In this document: positions 40,612 to 50,815 of the stretch, piece after piece | How positions within the stretch are numbered: position 1 is the first letter of the stretch | Layout of the letters: every line of letters starts with the position of its first letter | Assembly (NCBI RefSeq): GCF_008636115.1 | Contig: NZ_QLZD01000033.1 | Span: 1 to 64,000 of the forward strand | Direction of reading: 5' to 3' | Source: Candidatus Tokpelaia sp. | Lineage (GTDB): Bacteria > Pseudomonadota > Alphaproteobacteria > Rhizobiales > Rhizobiaceae | Length of the DNA: 64,000 nt | Notes under the pieces: generated by a model | The model's database searches: none | What the model was told of the DNA's origin: nothing | The model's input: the letters and a program-made list of their open reading frames with translations, nothing else | Program-made: the position numbers and the translations under genes

Positions 40612-41517
40612 ATGCCTAAGAAAACTGTCCTTGTGACCGGCGCCTCAAGCGGCTTTGGCCGTTTAATATCCAACACCCTTGCTCAATCCGGCCATAGCGT
40701 TTATGCCTCCATGCGCGACATAGCCGGTCGTAATGCGCCGCAGGCCGCAAGCATCAAAGAATATGCCAAAGAAAATAATGTAGATCTGCGCCCTGTTGAG
40801 CTTGATGTGCAATCGGACGTATCTATCAAAAAAGCCGTTGATCAGATTATCAAAAAACATGGCAGGCTTGGTGTTCTGGTGCATAATGCCGGCCATATGG
40901 TGTATGGCCCGGCGGAAGCCTTCACTCCCGAACAATATGCGCAGCTTTATGATATTAATGTCATTGGCACTCAGCGTGTGAATCGTATTGTGCTGCCGCA
41001 TATGCGCAAAGGCCGCCAGGGCCTGCTGGTCTGGATTTCCAGCAGCAGCGTTGCCGGTGGCACCCCGCCTTATCTTGCGCCATATTTTGCCGCCAAGGCT
41101 GGAATGGACGCGCTTGCCGTGCAATATGCCCGCGAGCTGACATTATGGGGAATTGAAACCTCGATCATCGTGCCCGGCGCTTTTACAAGCGGGACAAATC
41201 ACTTCGCCCATGCGACCTGTCCTGCCGATAAAGCCCGCGCGGAAGAATATGAAAATGGGCCGTATAAAGGCTATGGCGGGAAAATACAGAATGCTTTTGC
41301 CAAAATCGTTCCTCCAGATGCGGACGTGTCAGAAGTTGCCAAAGCCGTTGCCCATATCGTTGATATGCCATACGGCAAACGGCCTTTCCGTGTTCATATC
41401 GACCCGTCACAAGACGGTGCCAATGTCACTTTTGCCGTGATGGATCGTGTGCGGGAAGAAATGCTCCATCGCACCGGATTAGATGAATTGCTTACCCCTG
41501 TGAAAACGGCCAGGTGA
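40612..41517 (+). CDS. Short-chain dehydrogenase/reductase
   Basis: A 301-residue SDR of the longer retinol-dehydrogenase-like type. Cofactor motif VTGASSGFGRLI lies at residues 7-18. HNAGH stands at the usual NNAG position, and the catalytic site is ISSSSVAGG with YFAAK (Tyr and Lys spaced by three). The C-terminus is extended and probably shapes the substrate pocket. ATG follows AGGGGG; 50 bp separate it from the preceding SDR, so the two probably form an operon acquired together. Substrate unknown. Confidence 0.85.
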   Translation: MPKKTVLVTGASSGFGRLISNTLAQSGHSVYASMRDIAGRNAPQAASIKEYAKENNVDLRPVELDVQSDVSIKKAVDQIIKKHGRLGVLVHNAGHMVYGPAEAFTPEQYAQLYDINVIGTQRVNRIVLPHMRKGRQGLLVWISSSSVAGGTPPYLAPYFAAKAGMDALAVQYARELTLWGIETSIIVPGAFTSGTNHFAHATCPADKARAEEYENGPYKGYGGKIQNAFAKIVPPDADVSEVAKAVAHIVDMPYGKRPFRVHIDPSQDGANVTFAVMDRVREEMLHRTGLDELLTPVKTAR

Positions 41518-41529
41518 TTATTGCGGCGG

Positions 41530-41554
41530 CTTTGTCGGTCACCAGTTTCCTGAT
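41530..41554 (+). repeat. Direct repeat, right copy, flanking the SDR gene pair
   Basis: Right copy of the 25-bp repeat at 39679 (23 of 25 bases identical), starting 13 bp after the second SDR gene. The pair suggests a recombination or insertion footprint around the SDR genes. Confidence 0.6.
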
Positions 41555-41811
41555 TGCTGTTTTGCGGGGGAAAGGCTGTTTGAGGGCCATAAAACCTCTC
41601 GCGGCGAATCCGTGCCCCGGTTTGTTAATGCGATGTGCCTTTTGGCCCCAAGGTTGGGGTGACGGTGAAATATAATGGTGCTTGCGTGACCATGCTGCTT
41701 TTATTGGCGGTGATTTTTAATTATCCCCTATGCGCCGGGGATTGTTGAAATACTGAGTTGCGCGGGGCTGCCGCTTTGAATTCCCGCCAGATAAAAATTC
41801 CTCTATATCCT

Positions 41812-41979
41812 TGATAACCGCGCCTGCAACATAAGGGCAATTATCTGATTTAAAGTGTCCTTCTACGCAGTTCTTCTGCTGGAGATGACCTCTGAATGAG
41901 GGCAGAGCGCGCCTCTCAATCGCGGATACGGTTGCAGGGAAGGGGCGAAAATAAGCTCCAGTTAAGGGAAAGAGCGCTG
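41812..41979 (+). CRISPR. Decayed VI-A repeats at 66-bp period
   Basis: Three copies align with the VI-A repeat. The best is 41878-41913 (25 of 36, with AGATGACCTC intact). Another is centred on CTCCAGTTAAGGGA near 41956, and one with a one-base insertion reads CCTGCAACATAAGGG near 41823. Their conserved cores stand exactly 66 bp apart (41823, 41889, 41955), the period of the intact array 3 kb upstream. No functional crRNA is expected. Confidence 0.65.
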
Positions 41980-42291
41980 TTACAGGATTGATTTGAAGAG
42001 GGCAGCCTATAAAGATTTTTTCTATTATTGCGCCATTATGAAAATTTATATATGTTGCTTGCGGCTATAGTGGGATAATAGCAGGAAAGCCGGCCTGAAT
42101 AGCGAGGGGCGTGTGCCATATATAGTTTGCATAAGAGATTATATATGCACGTAAACGGATTGTCGGCACAGGCGCCTTTTGCCCGCGGTTTTGTTGTGAT
42201 AACCGGTTTGCGAAAACTGCGCGCATAATGTTTATCCTTCCCTATAGCCAATAGCGCAATTCTCTTGAGACAAGCGGGGCAGATTTATATC

Positions 42292-45200
42292 ATGAAAATT
42301 ACGCGTCACTTCACCCGGGCAGGGCAATCCCCCTATACTGATATTCTTTTTCACTCCGTTCGCGGCAATATTAAAGGCTCTGATAATCCCGATATTCATG
42401 GGGTCGATACTGTAACTATTCCTGCGCATTTCAGCCGGGAAGCGGCGGATATTTTGCTGCAAATCGGCTTTTGTAAGGTGGCCGTGCCGGCAAAATGCAA
42501 AAAAATGGCGGAAAAAAATGTGCCTGAATGGTTATGGCGTTCAGAGGCCGATGATCTCGCTCTGCGCCTGCTGCCCCCGCCCGACCGAATCGCGGTGGAA
42601 AAAGATGCGCGGCAGATATTTGATCGTTTGGCCGGCGCATGGACGTATTGGGGCTGGAAGGGCGGCTATTTTGATTCGGAAAATGATGCCCGCGCTTTTC
42701 ATGACGAAATTTGTTTTATGCTGGCGACCCAGCGCGCTGCGCCTGACAGGCCGCAATGGTCTGATACGGGGCTGTATTGGGCTTACGGCCTTGATGAGCC
42801 GGCGCAAAAACAGTTTTATCATGACCCGGCAACAGGTGAGTTTCGCCACTCTCTTTCTGCTTATGCGCATTTGCAATCCTGCAGTTGTTATATTCGCTCT
42901 GCCCAAAATGATTCGGCAGATGAAGATAGACAGGTAATATCCGGCGCTTTTACAGATTTATGGCAGCGCGAAATGCAGCCGGCGCATTATAGTGCTGCGG
43001 TCGGCGGCAATTTTTCTGCTTTACGGGGGGCAGAGGAAATAAACGGCGAAATTGGCCGTTCCGGCAGTTTAATGTCTTTTTTGAAAATAGGGGAAGCTGT
43101 TGCCGGAGCAATAAAACCGGATAAAACCTCCGCCGACAGCGCTGCTGCCATGATAGTGGTGAATGCCGATCACCCGGATATTGAGGCCTATATTGGCTGG
43201 GAGGCAGAAAAGCGGCAGGAGTATCTGTCTTTGGCGATAGGGGAAAAAATTGTCAAAAAGCATGAAACTGCACTATATGAAGCTTTGGCGCCGTCTTCCC
43301 CCGCCGGGCAGGCGGCGGCGCCTGAAACTGTTGCAGCAGGAGTGCCGGCTTCCCTTACCGGGGCAGATGATAAAACTGCGCCGGAAGAGGCTTTGCATTT
43401 TGCCGATAATCGTGCTGTGAAAAAAGCTGTTTGGGCCGCCCGGAAGGATTATGTGCCGGCGGATTATATTCACTCTATCCTTCAATCTGCCCGCCGCGGC
43501 CTTTACGGTGACTCTTTTTCTGTTAATGCTGCCGCTGATGAAGCAAGCGGGAATCAGTCAGCCGCTGCCGATTTGGGGCAGAATTGCGTCTATGCTCTTG
43601 CTTTGTCGGATAGTTTTTTACACGCTGTTGAAAAAGATGAAGAATGGCCGCTTATCCGCCGCGCCGATGGCAGCGTGCACAAAAAGCTGAAGGCGCGCGG
43701 CCTGTGGGATAAAATTGCTCTGGCTTCATGGGGTTCTGCGGCGCCGCATGTGCATTTTGACACAAGCATAAATGACTGGCTTACTTGCCCGGCGGCGGGG
43801 CGGATTCATGCTTCCAGCCCGGATTCGGCCTATATGTTTCTTGATGATACGGCCTGTAATTTTGCCGCTGTCAATGTGACGGGCTTTATGCAGGACAAAA
43901 ATCGTTTTGACAGCGCGGCTTTTGCCCATGCCGTCCGCTTATGGACGCTGGTGCTGGAAGTTTCAGTAAGCATGGCGCAATTCCCTTATGAGAAACTGGC
44001 GCGCCTCACATATGAATACCGGCCTTTGGCTCTGAGTTATAATAATTTGGGCAGCCTGCTGATGGAGCTGGCTATTCCCTATGATTCAGATCGCGGCCGT
44101 GCTTTTTGCGCTGCGCTTACCGCTTTAATGACCGGTGCAGCCTATGCCGCCTCGGCTGAAATTGCTTCTGAACTGGGGGCTTTCAAGGCCTATGCCCGCA
44201 ATGCGCCGGCCATGCTGCGCATTATCCGCAATCACCGTCGCGCTGTTTATGGGCAAGGGCAGGGTTATGAACAGCTCGCTATTGCCCCCGTGCCGTTAAA
44301 AGCAGCCGATTGCCCCGATCTTGAGCTGGTGGAGCTGGCGCGTTCTGTTTGGGACAAAGCTCTGCATTTGGGGGGGATTTACGGTTTTCGTAATGCCCAG
44401 GTTTCTGCTTTGGGTGCCGATGCGCTCATTGGCCGGGTGATGGATTGTGCCGCAATGGGGCTGGAGCCTGACAGATTTTTGGTGAAATTTCAACAACAGG
44501 CTGACGGCAGCCGGGTTAAATCTATCAATTCCGTCGTGCCGCAGGCTTTGCGCCGCCTTGATTATAAAGCGGAACAAATTGCCGATATTCTCGCTTATGC
44601 GCTTGGCTGCGGCTCGCTGGATAATGCTTCTGCCATTAATGCGGCGGCGTTAAAGGCCAAAGGTTTTAATGATGAAAAACTTGCCGTTTTAAATGCGGTT
44701 TTGCCTGACGCTGCCAATATCAGGGCGATTTTTACCAAAAGCCTGCTCGGAGAAGATTTTTGCCGCCGGAATTTGAATTTTACCGAAGCACAATTACGCG
44801 ATGAATCTTTTGATATTTTATCGGCTTTGGGTTTTTCTGAACAGCAAATAGCCGCTGCCGATTTTTATATTTGCGGTGCTTTATGCCTGGAAGGCGCGCC
44901 GCATTTGCGGGCAGAAGATTATGCCGTTTTTGATTATGCCGTGTCGGGCGGGCATTTGCTGCCGCATTATCTTTCGGTAGAAGGCCGTATTCGTATGATG
45001 GCGGCGGCGCAGCCCTTTCTTTCCGGCGGTATTGCCGGGGTGATAAATATGCCTGATCATGCTTTGGCAGAAGATTGCGCCAAAGCGGCAATGCTGGCGT
45101 GGAAACTGGGGCTGAAAGCTAATGCTCTCTGTCGTCCCTCGCTTGACGTGCTGCAAAGGGCGGATTTTGCTGCTTTGATGGCAGAAGAAGCAGATACAGG

Positions 45201-46815
45201 CAAGAGTGAGGCGGCAACCGGGCAGGCGCCGGTGATGCCCCCGGCGGCAATGGCGGAAGAGCGCTCTGACACAGGCCATAAGCCGGGCAGGATTGCGGCA
45301 GGGCAGATAGATAATGCCGCGCCGATACGGGAGAAGCTGCCCGACCGGCGGCAAGGTTATACGCAAAAGGCTGTTATTGCCGGCCATAAAATTTATTTGC
45401 GAACCGGTGAATTTAAAGATGGCCGTTTGGGCGAAATTTTTATCGATATGCCTAAAGAAGGGGCAGCTCTCCGCGCTATGATGAATAATTTTGCCATAGC
45501 TGTCTCTCTTGCTTTGCAATATGGCGTGCCGCTGGAAGATTTTGTCAAAGCCTTCACTTTCACGAAATTTGAGCCTGCGGGTCTTGTGCAGGGCAATGAT
45601 ACAATCAAGAAGGCCAGCTCTATTCTGGATTATATTTTTCGTGAACTGGCTGTTTCTTATCTGAATCGTTATGATCTGGCGCATAGTGAAGTTTCAGATT
45701 TTGCCTATATAATGGCGGATAAAACCGAGGAAGCGCGTAAAATCAAACTTGTTTCTGCCGGTTGGACGCAGGGTTTCAGCCTTAAATCGGATATTGCGGC
45801 GGATAGATTGCTGCCCGGCCGACAGGCGATAGCCGGCTTGCCGGCTGAAGCGGCCGGTAAAGACAGAGCAGATAAAGGGCCGAATGACCGGCTGGATAAA
45901 GGGGGAAGCAGCGAAATTTCAGAAGCTGCTTTGCGGAACCTGGCTGCAGCGCCCGCAGAAATCGGCAGTTTTGCTGAAAATATGGTGAAAACTGTCGCTG
46001 CGCCTGCTGCCGCACAAATAGCCGAGACAGAACCGGCACCGGCAAAAAAAGCAGCAGACAGAACCTTACAGGCTGCGCCGGCAATGGCTCCTTTGCCTGT
46101 TTTTATGCGGAAGAGACTCTCTGCCTTTGACGAGCAGCGGTCTGATTTTTCCGGCCTTGAAAACAGGCAGGAGACTGTTTTTACAAGCCGGGCAGCCGCT
46201 ATAGAGCGCCGGCCGTCACCATATAAAGGAGAAGCCGCGGCGAGCGAGGCAGAGGCTGCGGAGGTCGGCAGAGCAAGCCCATATCGAGCCGGTATGCACA
46301 ATATCGGCAATTCGAAATTATCAATGCCTTTCAGGGAGCGGGAGCAGAAAAACGCAGCTCAGCCGGCAATCCCGGCGCAAGATGATAAATCTGTAACTGC
46401 GGCGGAAACAAAAGCGGCTCCCATGCCGGCTTTAGCGGCAGAAACAGGTTTTGAAGAAGCTTTGGAGCTTAGTTTAATTCGCGAATTATTTGGCAGCAAT
46501 CTTGCCGATGAGCCGCCGGCAAAGGGCACAAAAACTGCCGGGGCAGAAGCAACGGCCCCTGTCATTGCCGCCGGGGCAGAGACTGTTTTAAAAACAGCGC
46601 CAAGGCCGATTTTTGTGCCGTCAAGCCGCATAATAGCGCGTCCTGATTATCGTAAATATCACGGTGAGGCAAATGAGGCACAGCCGGCGGGCTTTGCGGC
46701 AGCAGATCCGGCGGGAAATATGTCAGAGCGTTCGCACCCTTCTGCAATAAGTGCCGGAAGTCTGGCCGCTGAGCGGGATAATGAGAGAAAAGACAAGGAT
46801 AAAGCCGGGAGATAG
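42292..46815 (+). CDS. Class II ribonucleotide reductase homologue, catalytically dead
   Basis: A 1507-residue NrdJ-type protein colinear with B12-dependent reductases from [15 protein letters not shown] through [31 protein letters not shown] and [14 protein letters not shown]. The active-site motif N-x-C-x-E is replaced: the family's NASNPCSEY reads HASSPDSAY at residues 506-514, losing the thiyl-radical Cys (now Asp 511), the Asn (Ser 509) and the Glu (Ala 513). The phosphate loop PTGT has become ADAL (709-712). The usual C-terminal cysteine pair is missing; instead a ~250-residue Ala/Glu-rich disordered tail is present. The two barrel cysteines (199 and the one in DDTACN) remain. The frame is intact over 4.5 kb, so a structural or regulatory role is likely. 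ATG 42292 follows a weak GGGGCAG. Confidence 0.85.
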   Translation: MKITRHFTRAGQSPYTDILFHSVRGNIKGSDNPDIHGVDTVTIPAHFSREAADILLQIGFCKVAVPAKCKKMAEKNVPEWLWRSEADDLALRLLPPPDRIAVEKDARQIFDRLAGAWTYWGWKGGYFDSENDARAFHDEICFMLATQRAAPDRPQWSDTGLYWAYGLDEPAQKQFYHDPATGEFRHSLSAYAHLQSCSCYIRSAQNDSADEDRQVISGAFTDLWQREMQPAHYSAAVGGNFSALRGAEEINGEIGRSGSLMSFLKIGEAVAGAIKPDKTSADSAAAMIVVNADHPDIEAYIGWEAEKRQEYLSLAIGEKIVKKHETALYEALAPSSPAGQAAAPETVAAGVPASLTGADDKTAPEEALHFADNRAVKKAVWAARKDYVPADYIHSILQSARRGLYGDSFSVNAAADEASGNQSAAADLGQNCVYALALSDSFLHAVEKDEEWPLIRRADGSVHKKLKARGLWDKIALASWGSAAPHVHFDTSINDWLTCPAAGRIHASSPDSAYMFLDDTACNFAAVNVTGFMQDKNRFDSAAFAHAVRLWTLVLEVSVSMAQFPYEKLARLTYEYRPLALSYNNLGSLLMELAIPYDSDRGRAFCAALTALMTGAAYAASAEIASELGAFKAYARNAPAMLRIIRNHRRAVYGQGQGYEQLAIAPVPLKAADCPDLELVELARSVWDKALHLGGIYGFRNAQVSALGADALIGRVMDCAAMGLEPDRFLVKFQQQADGSRVKSINSVVPQALRRLDYKAEQIADILAYALGCGSLDNASAINAAALKAKGFNDEKLAVLNAVLPDAANIRAIFTKSLLGEDFCRRNLNFTEAQLRDESFDILSALGFSEQQIAAADFYICGALCLEGAPHLRAEDYAVFDYAVSGGHLLPHYLSVEGRIRMMAAAQPFLSGGIAGVINMPDHALAEDCAKAAMLAWKLGLKANALCRPSLDVLQRADFAALMAEEADTGKSEAATGQAPVMPPAAMAEERSDTGHKPGRIAAGQIDNAAPIREKLPDRRQGYTQKAVIAGHKIYLRTGEFKDGRLGEIFIDMPKEGAALRAMMNNFAIAVSLALQYGVPLEDFVKAFTFTKFEPAGLVQGNDTIKKASSILDYIFRELAVSYLNRYDLAHSEVSDFAYIMADKTEEARKIKLVSAGWTQGFSLKSDIAADRLLPGRQAIAGLPAEAAGKDRADKGPNDRLDKGGSSEISEAALRNLAAAPAEIGSFAENMVKTVAAPAAAQIAETEPAPAKKAADRTLQAAPAMAPLPVFMRKRLSAFDEQRSDFSGLENRQETVFTSRAAAIERRPSPYKGEAAASEAEAAEVGRASPYRAGMHNIGNSKLSMPFREREQKNAAQPAIPAQDDKSVTAAETKAAPMPALAAETGFEEALELSLIRELFGSNLADEPPAKGTKTAGAEATAPVIAAGAETVLKTAPRPIFVPSSRIIARPDYRKYHGEANEAQPAGFAAADPAGNMSERSHPSAISAGSLAAERDNERKDKDKAGR

Positions 46816-46825
46816 GAAAGCTTAA

Positions 46826-46862
46826 GCCGGCAGCCAAAATAATATTTGGCGCTATTGCCGGC
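46826..46862. terminator. Hairpin between convergent genes
   Basis: A nested inverted repeat (GCCGGCA/TGCCGGC outside, GCCAAA/TTTGGC inside) lies between the ends of the nrdJ-like gene and gpt. It lacks a T tract, so it may only block exonucleases or act with Rho. Confidence 0.45.
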
Positions 46863-46878
46863 GCAAGGTCGCCGCCTT

Positions 46879-47373
46879 TCAGGCGCCGCCGCGGGTAATC
46901 GGCTCCTGATAAGTAAAGCCCATATCCCAGGGGAAATAGATCCATGTATCCTGGCTGACTTCGGTGATATAAATATCCACCTGCGGCTTGCCTTGCGGTT
47001 TGGTATAAAGAGTTGCAAAACAGGCTTTGGGGATAATATCTCGCACAATAGCTGCTGTTTTGCCTGTATCGGCCAGATCATCAATAACAAGCACATTTTT
47101 GCCGCCGTTTTTGGTAAGCTCAGTGCTAATGCCTTTTTTGACCACCAATTCGCCTTGTTTGGAATAATCATGATAAGACGCAATGCAAATAGTCTCAATC
47201 AGACGAATATTTAACTCACGGCAAATAATTGCTGCCGGCACAAGGCCGCCGCGCGTAATGGCGACAATCGCCTGCCATTGTTGTTGCCGCCCGGCAATTT
47301 TCCAGGCAAGTGCACGGCAATCGCGGTGAAATTGATCCCAACTGACAGGAAAAGCTTTTTCAGGGAGCGGCAT
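46879..47373 (-). CDS. gpt: Xanthine-guanine phosphoribosyltransferase
   Basis: A 164-residue purine salvage enzyme that converts guanine, xanthine and hypoxanthine to nucleotides with PRPP. The PRPP-binding loop is [13 protein letters not shown] near residues 95-107, the N-terminal pyrophosphate loop is [11 protein letters not shown], and WIYFPWDMG near the end is the base-recognition region typical of Gpt. Length fits. ATG follows GAGGTT. It is convergent with the nrdJ-like gene and probably forms a unit with the cinA-type gene upstream. Confidence 0.92.
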   Translation of the reverse strand: MPLPEKAFPVSWDQFHRDCRALAWKIAGRQQQWQAIVAITRGGLVPAAIICRELNIRLIETICIASYHDYSKQGELVVKKGISTELTKNGGKNVLVIDDLADTGKTAAIVRDIIPKACFATLYTKPQGKPQVDIYITEVSQDTWIYFPWDMGFTYQEPITRGGA

Positions 47374-47465
47374 AACAACCTCACATAAAGGAAATAGAGA
47401 ACGTGCCCCGGAATTATCGGGGCTGACCGAAAAGAAACCCGGCCTATATAAACAGCCCCCTTATT

Positions 47466-48224
47466 CTAGGTTTCCTCCTCAAAATCGGCAAGCATTTTTT
47501 TAACTGCGGCGGCGGCTTGCGCCAGGGCTTCATGATCGCGGCCGCGTAAGACAATTTCCAGCCGCCAGCGCTGCCCGGCTTTATCGCAAATTTGCGGATA
47601 AGAGCCAATGGCAATTTGCGGAAAAGCATGTTGAATTTCCCCCAGTTTTTTACTGATACGGCTTTCGCCGAGTGGGCAGGGGATAATTATGGTTTGCACA
47701 GGGGCAGATTTTTCAAGCAGAGGTAAAATTTCCTGCACCATAGCCTGAAAAATTTGCGGCACGCCGGCCATAATAAAGCAGTTTTCTATTTTAAAGCCCG
47801 GCGCTCCGCTGATAGTATTGGCAATCAGCTCTGCGCCTTCCGGCATGCGCGTCATCAACCGCCGGCCTGCTGTTAATTCCTGCTTTTGCGCCTGATAATA
47901 GGCTGACAATATTTTTTCGGCCCTTGGGTCAAAAAGACAAAGGCGGCCGAAAGCTTTGGCCACAGATTCGGCCATTATATCATCATGTGTCGGGCCAATA
48001 CCACCTGAGGTAAAGACATAATGATAAGACTGACGCAAAGCATTGATAGCGGCAATAATAGCCTGCTCCATATCGGGAATAATGCGCACTTCACGCAGGT
48101 CAATGCCGCATTCTGTCAGTCTTTCTGCCAGATAGGCAATATTTTTATCCTTTGTTCGGCCTGAAAGCAATTCATCGCCAATGGCCAATATGGCAGCCGT
48201 TATAATGGGAGGAGAAACAGGCAT
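47466..48224 (-). CDS. CinA/MoaB-type molybdopterin-binding domain protein
   Basis: A 252-residue protein with the MoCF_biosynth fold found at the N-terminus of CinA. Typical motifs are AILAIGDELLSGRTKDKN (residues 11-28), FTSGGIGPTHDDIMAESVAKA and MPEGAELIANTISGAPGF. The C-terminal deamidase domain of full CinA is absent, so this is the short form common in alphaproteobacteria. CinA-like proteins act in nucleotide or NMN pyrophosphate hydrolysis; the exact substrate here is unknown. ATG 48224 follows AAGGAAAATTGTC; the frame is open upstream but unlike the family. Confidence 0.82.
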   Translation of the reverse strand: MPVSPPIITAAILAIGDELLSGRTKDKNIAYLAERLTECGIDLREVRIIPDMEQAIIAAINALRQSYHYVFTSGGIGPTHDDIMAESVAKAFGRLCLFDPRAEKILSAYYQAQKQELTAGRRLMTRMPEGAELIANTISGAPGFKIENCFIMAGVPQIFQAMVQEILPLLEKSAPVQTIIIPCPLGESRISKKLGEIQHAFPQIAIGSYPQICDKAGQRWRLEIVLRGRDHEALAQAAAAVKKMLADFEEET

Positions 48225-48270
48225 GACAATTTTCCTTAAAATTTTATTAAGCAGAAATTCCGGGCTAAAT

Positions 48271-48870
48271 TTAACGCAAAGGCAGAATAATGGGATCACT
48301 GTTTCCTGAACGGGCAGTTGCCTGCGCTCTATAAATATAGGCTGTTTTACCCAGCGCCGCTTTGTTTAAAGATAAAGCGTCAACTGCCTGTTTATCGGCC
48401 TGTCGCATCATATAAATGGTCCATTTCACCGGCTTTGCTCCGCCGCTGCGCTGAGGAGAAAAATCAGAGCCAATGGCAAAACCGGGCGCAGCGCCGAAAG
48501 CGCCGCCCAGGCCGCCTGCATCACCAAAGCCGTAAGGCTGGCGCCCGTAAGAAAAGCCGAAACGAGGCCGCATTGTCGCTTTATGCTGCTCTTCATCAAG
48601 CATAAGCAGAAAATATTTATAATTATGCTGCCTTGTAATAGCAGCAGCCCGGTCTATGACCGGTGCTGCCGCTTGTCCGCTTATACCGCCCTCATAGGCA
48701 GGAGCGGAAAAATGCGCTATATTGCTTTTTTCACCTTGCTGCAAATTTTGCGACAGCGAAGAAGGCTGTCGGCCGGCCGTGCAGGCAGCAAGCAGAAAAA
48801 TTGCTAATAAAGCAATAAAAACAGCATAATTCAGCCTGCCGCCGACTGCTGTCTGATAATAAGGAAACAT
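48271..48870 (-). CDS. Putative lipoprotein
   Basis: A 199-residue protein not recognised as a named family. An N-terminal signal with hydrophobic core ends in the lipobox LLAAC (AIFLLAACTAGR), so the Cys should be lipidated and the protein anchored in the periplasm or outer membrane. The middle is Gly/Phe-rich (GFSYGRQPYGFGDAGGLGG). The stretch KYFLLMLDEEQ and the C-terminal ATARSGNSDPIILPL are the only structured-looking parts. I chose ATG 48870; an earlier start at 48903 is possible. It lies 46 bp from the cinA-type gene, same strand. Confidence 0.65.
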   Translation of the reverse strand: MFPYYQTAVGGRLNYAVFIALLAIFLLAACTAGRQPSSLSQNLQQGEKSNIAHFSAPAYEGGISGQAAAPVIDRAAAITRQHNYKYFLLMLDEEQHKATMRPRFGFSYGRQPYGFGDAGGLGGAFGAAPGFAIGSDFSPQRSGGAKPVKWTIYMMRQADKQAVDALSLNKAALGKTAYIYRAQATARSGNSDPIILPLR

Positions 48871-49021
48871 AGATTCGCCCCACCGAAATTCTGCATTGTT
48901 CAAGTGCCGTAAACACGCGGAAAGACAAAAGCAAAATGGAGTAAAGTGAGGGAGAAATCAAGCCTGCAACAGCGGCAGGCAGGCAATAATTATCGATATA
49001 TAATGGCAGAATTATAGCCTC

Positions 49022-49098
49022 TGGTGGGCGATGAGAGATTCGAACTCCCGACATCCTCGGTGTAAACGAGGCGCTCTGACCTGCTGAGCTAATCGCCC
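49022..49098 (-). tRNA. trnV: tRNA-Val (TAC anticodon)
   Basis: A 77-nt cloverleaf on the minus strand with encoded CCA. Acceptor stem GGGCGAT pairs with ATCGCCC, the anticodon stem CCTCG/CGAGG encloses TTTACAC (anticodon TAC), and the T arm is GGGAGTTCGAATCTC. Confidence 0.94.
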
Positions 49099-49471
49099 TG
49101 ATTCCCTGAATGGCACCCTTATTGCCAAATCCCCTAAATATCACTATTTCGGCGAAGAACCCGGCTCTATAAGTGCCTCCATGCTTTAATTAAAACTTTA
49201 GCGGAATGCAAGGGGAAAGTTTTCCGCAGTCGAAAAATGTGGAAATTTATTCCCCGATTTAAATGAGAGACGGGCAAATATTGCCGGATTTTATAGTGAA
49301 AAACAGCGCAAATTATCGGTATTCCGGTAGTATCAGGGGATTCAGTATATAGAGCAGGGCTTTAGCCGGGCAGCATTGATTTTTCCGCCTGTCTGCAATT
49401 CCGCGCTTGACATCATTATGAGAACAGCTTAAACGAACGCCATGCGCTGTTATCGAAGCGCGCTGCGATGC
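49099..49471. other. Intergenic region between divergent tRNA genes
   Basis: 373 bp between tRNA-Val (minus) and tRNA-Asp (plus). No gene with a ribosome-binding site is visible. It should contain both tRNA promoters; I could not place either confidently. Confidence 0.5.
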
Positions 49472-49548
49472 GCGGGTGTAGCTCAGCTGGTTAGAGTGCC
49501 GGCCTGTCACGCCGGAGGTCGCGGGTTCGAGCCCCGTCACTCGCGCCA
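49472..49548 (+). tRNA. trnD: tRNA-Asp (GTC anticodon)
   Basis: A 77-nt cloverleaf with encoded CCA. Acceptor stem GCGGGTG pairs with CACTCGC (one wobble), the anticodon loop CTGTCAC gives GTC, and the T arm GCGGGTTCGAGCCCCGT is normal. Confidence 0.95.
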
Positions 49549-49857
49549 TTTTCCGCGTGGAATATTCGCTGCTTTGCTGTAATATTTGCGGTTACAGAAT
49601 GTCGATTCGCTATATTTGGCGGGTGGTGCTGTCAGTGCTGCGGCAGGCGCATTTTGCCGGCAGAGGTTTCGCCATAAATTTTGCTTGTGTGAAATTTTGT
49701 TTTTCCGCTTGCGTCCCGGCCGTGTCTGCGTTAACCCTGCTGCAGGGGCAGTTGGCGCAATCTGTTATTGCGGCCGTTTGATAAACGGGGTGAAACGGTC
49801 TTTAATTTCAGCGTTTTGTGCCTGCTCTTCGCAACTATAGCAAAGGCGGAAGACGCT
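49549..49857 (+). promoter_or_regulatory. Upstream region of the nuo operon
   Basis: 309 bp between tRNA-Asp and nuoA. Two short overlapping open frames exist but neither has a ribosome-binding site nor protein-like composition. The promoter of the nuo operon should lie here; no strong -35/-10 pair stood out. Confidence 0.45.
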
Positions 49858-50223
49858 ATGATTGATATGCTGCATTCTTATTTGCCTGTCCTTATCTTTA
49901 TGGCGGTGGCTGCGGTAATCGCCGGGGCCTTGTTGTTTATCCCTTTTATGGTCGCTTATCGCGCCCCCGATGCGGAAAAACTTTCTGCCTATGAATGCGG
50001 CTTTAATTCTTTTGATGATGCGCGTATGAAATTTAATGTCCGCTTTTATCTGGTGGCTATTCTTTTTATTATATTTGATCTTGAAATTGCGTTTCTGTTC
50101 CCCTGGGCTGTTTCTTTTCGCGCTATCGGCCTGTTCGGCTTCTGGTCAATGATGGTGTTTTTGCTGTTACTGACGGTAGGTTTTGCCTATGAATGGAAAA
50201 AAGGAGCGCTGGAATGGGATTGA
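49858..50223 (+). CDS. nuoA: NADH-quinone oxidoreductase subunit A
   Basis: A 121-residue membrane subunit of complex I with three transmembrane helices. The conserved loop [24 protein letters not shown], containing the key Cys and acidic residues, lies between helices 1 and 2 and helps form the quinone channel. I chose ATG 49858 because it gives the family length and follows AAGGCGG; the frame is open 90 bp further up. Its end overlaps nuoB by ten bases. Confidence 0.94.
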   Translation: MIDMLHSYLPVLIFMAVAAVIAGALLFIPFMVAYRAPDAEKLSAYECGFNSFDDARMKFNVRFYLVAILFIIFDLEIAFLFPWAVSFRAIGLFGFWSMMVFLLLLTVGFAYEWKKGALEWD

Positions 50224-50807
50224 TCGGCATAAAGGAGGCAAACAGGCCACAGGCGGCTGCTGCCGGGCGCGACTCTGTCCCCTTGCAGCAAACGGGGAAG
50301 GCCGGCGGCGCGAATAATGCGATGTTTGAGAACATAAACGCCGAATTGGCGGATAAAGGTTTTTTGGTAACTTCGGCTGATGCGCTGATTACATGGGCGC
50401 GCACAGGGTCGCTGATGTGGATGAGCTTTGGTCTGGCCTGTTGCGCTGTTGAAATGATGCATTGCTCTATGCCGCATTATGACAATGAGCGTTTCGGTTA
50501 TGCGCCGCGCGCTTCGCCTCGCCAGTCTGATGTTATGATGGTGGCGGGCACTTTGACCAATAAAATGGCGCCGGCCTTGCGCAAGGTTTATGATCAAATG
50601 CCTGAGCCGCGTTATGTGATTTCCATGGGGTCTTGCGCCAATGGCGGCGGTTATTATCATTATTCTTATTCGGTTGTGCGCGGTTGTGACAGAATTGTGC
50701 CGGTAGATATTTATGTCCCCGGTTGTCCGCCCACGGCGGAAGCTTTGCTTTACGGTGTTTTGCTGCTGCAAAGGAAAATTCGCCGCAGCGGCTCTATTGA
50801 GCGCTAG
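50214..50807 (+). CDS. nuoB: NADH-quinone oxidoreductase subunit B
   Basis: A 197-residue peripheral subunit that carries cluster N2, the last iron-sulfur centre before quinone. Cluster ligands are visible in [12 protein letters not shown], in [15 protein letters not shown] and in [17 protein letters not shown] 50214 follows AGGAG and overlaps the end of nuoA. The N-terminal 40 residues are a poorly conserved extension, as in other alphaproteobacteria. Confidence 0.95.
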   Translation: MGLIGIKEANRPQAAAAGRDSVPLQQTGKAGGANNAMFENINAELADKGFLVTSADALITWARTGSLMWMSFGLACCAVEMMHCSMPHYDNERFGYAPRASPRQSDVMMVAGTLTNKMAPALRKVYDQMPEPRYVISMGSCANGGGYYHYSYSVVRGCDRIVPVDIYVPGCPPTAEALLYGVLLLQRKIRRSGSIER

Positions 50808-50815
50808 GAGAGGCT

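Larger units (their letters stand above)
41518..42291 (+). other. Gene-free region with remains of a VI-A array
   Basis: 774 bp without a credible gene. It begins with the right direct repeat and holds three decayed VI-A repeats (next entry). The last 300 bp are AT-rich and precede the nrdJ-like gene. No clear promoter could be fixed. Confidence 0.6.

Noticed and set aside
42000-42040. A fourth decayed VI-A repeat at the next 66-bp step
   Set aside because: Only TAAAGAT matches and it is two bases out of register; too weak to claim.
45705-46310. 201-codon reverse-strand frame over the nrdJ-like tail
   Set aside because: Shadow of an Ala/Glu-rich coding stretch; Ser/Ala-rich and without family features.
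49557-49840. Two overlapping frames upstream of nuoA
   Set aside because: Cys/Ala-rich with no ribosome-binding site; more likely operon leader.
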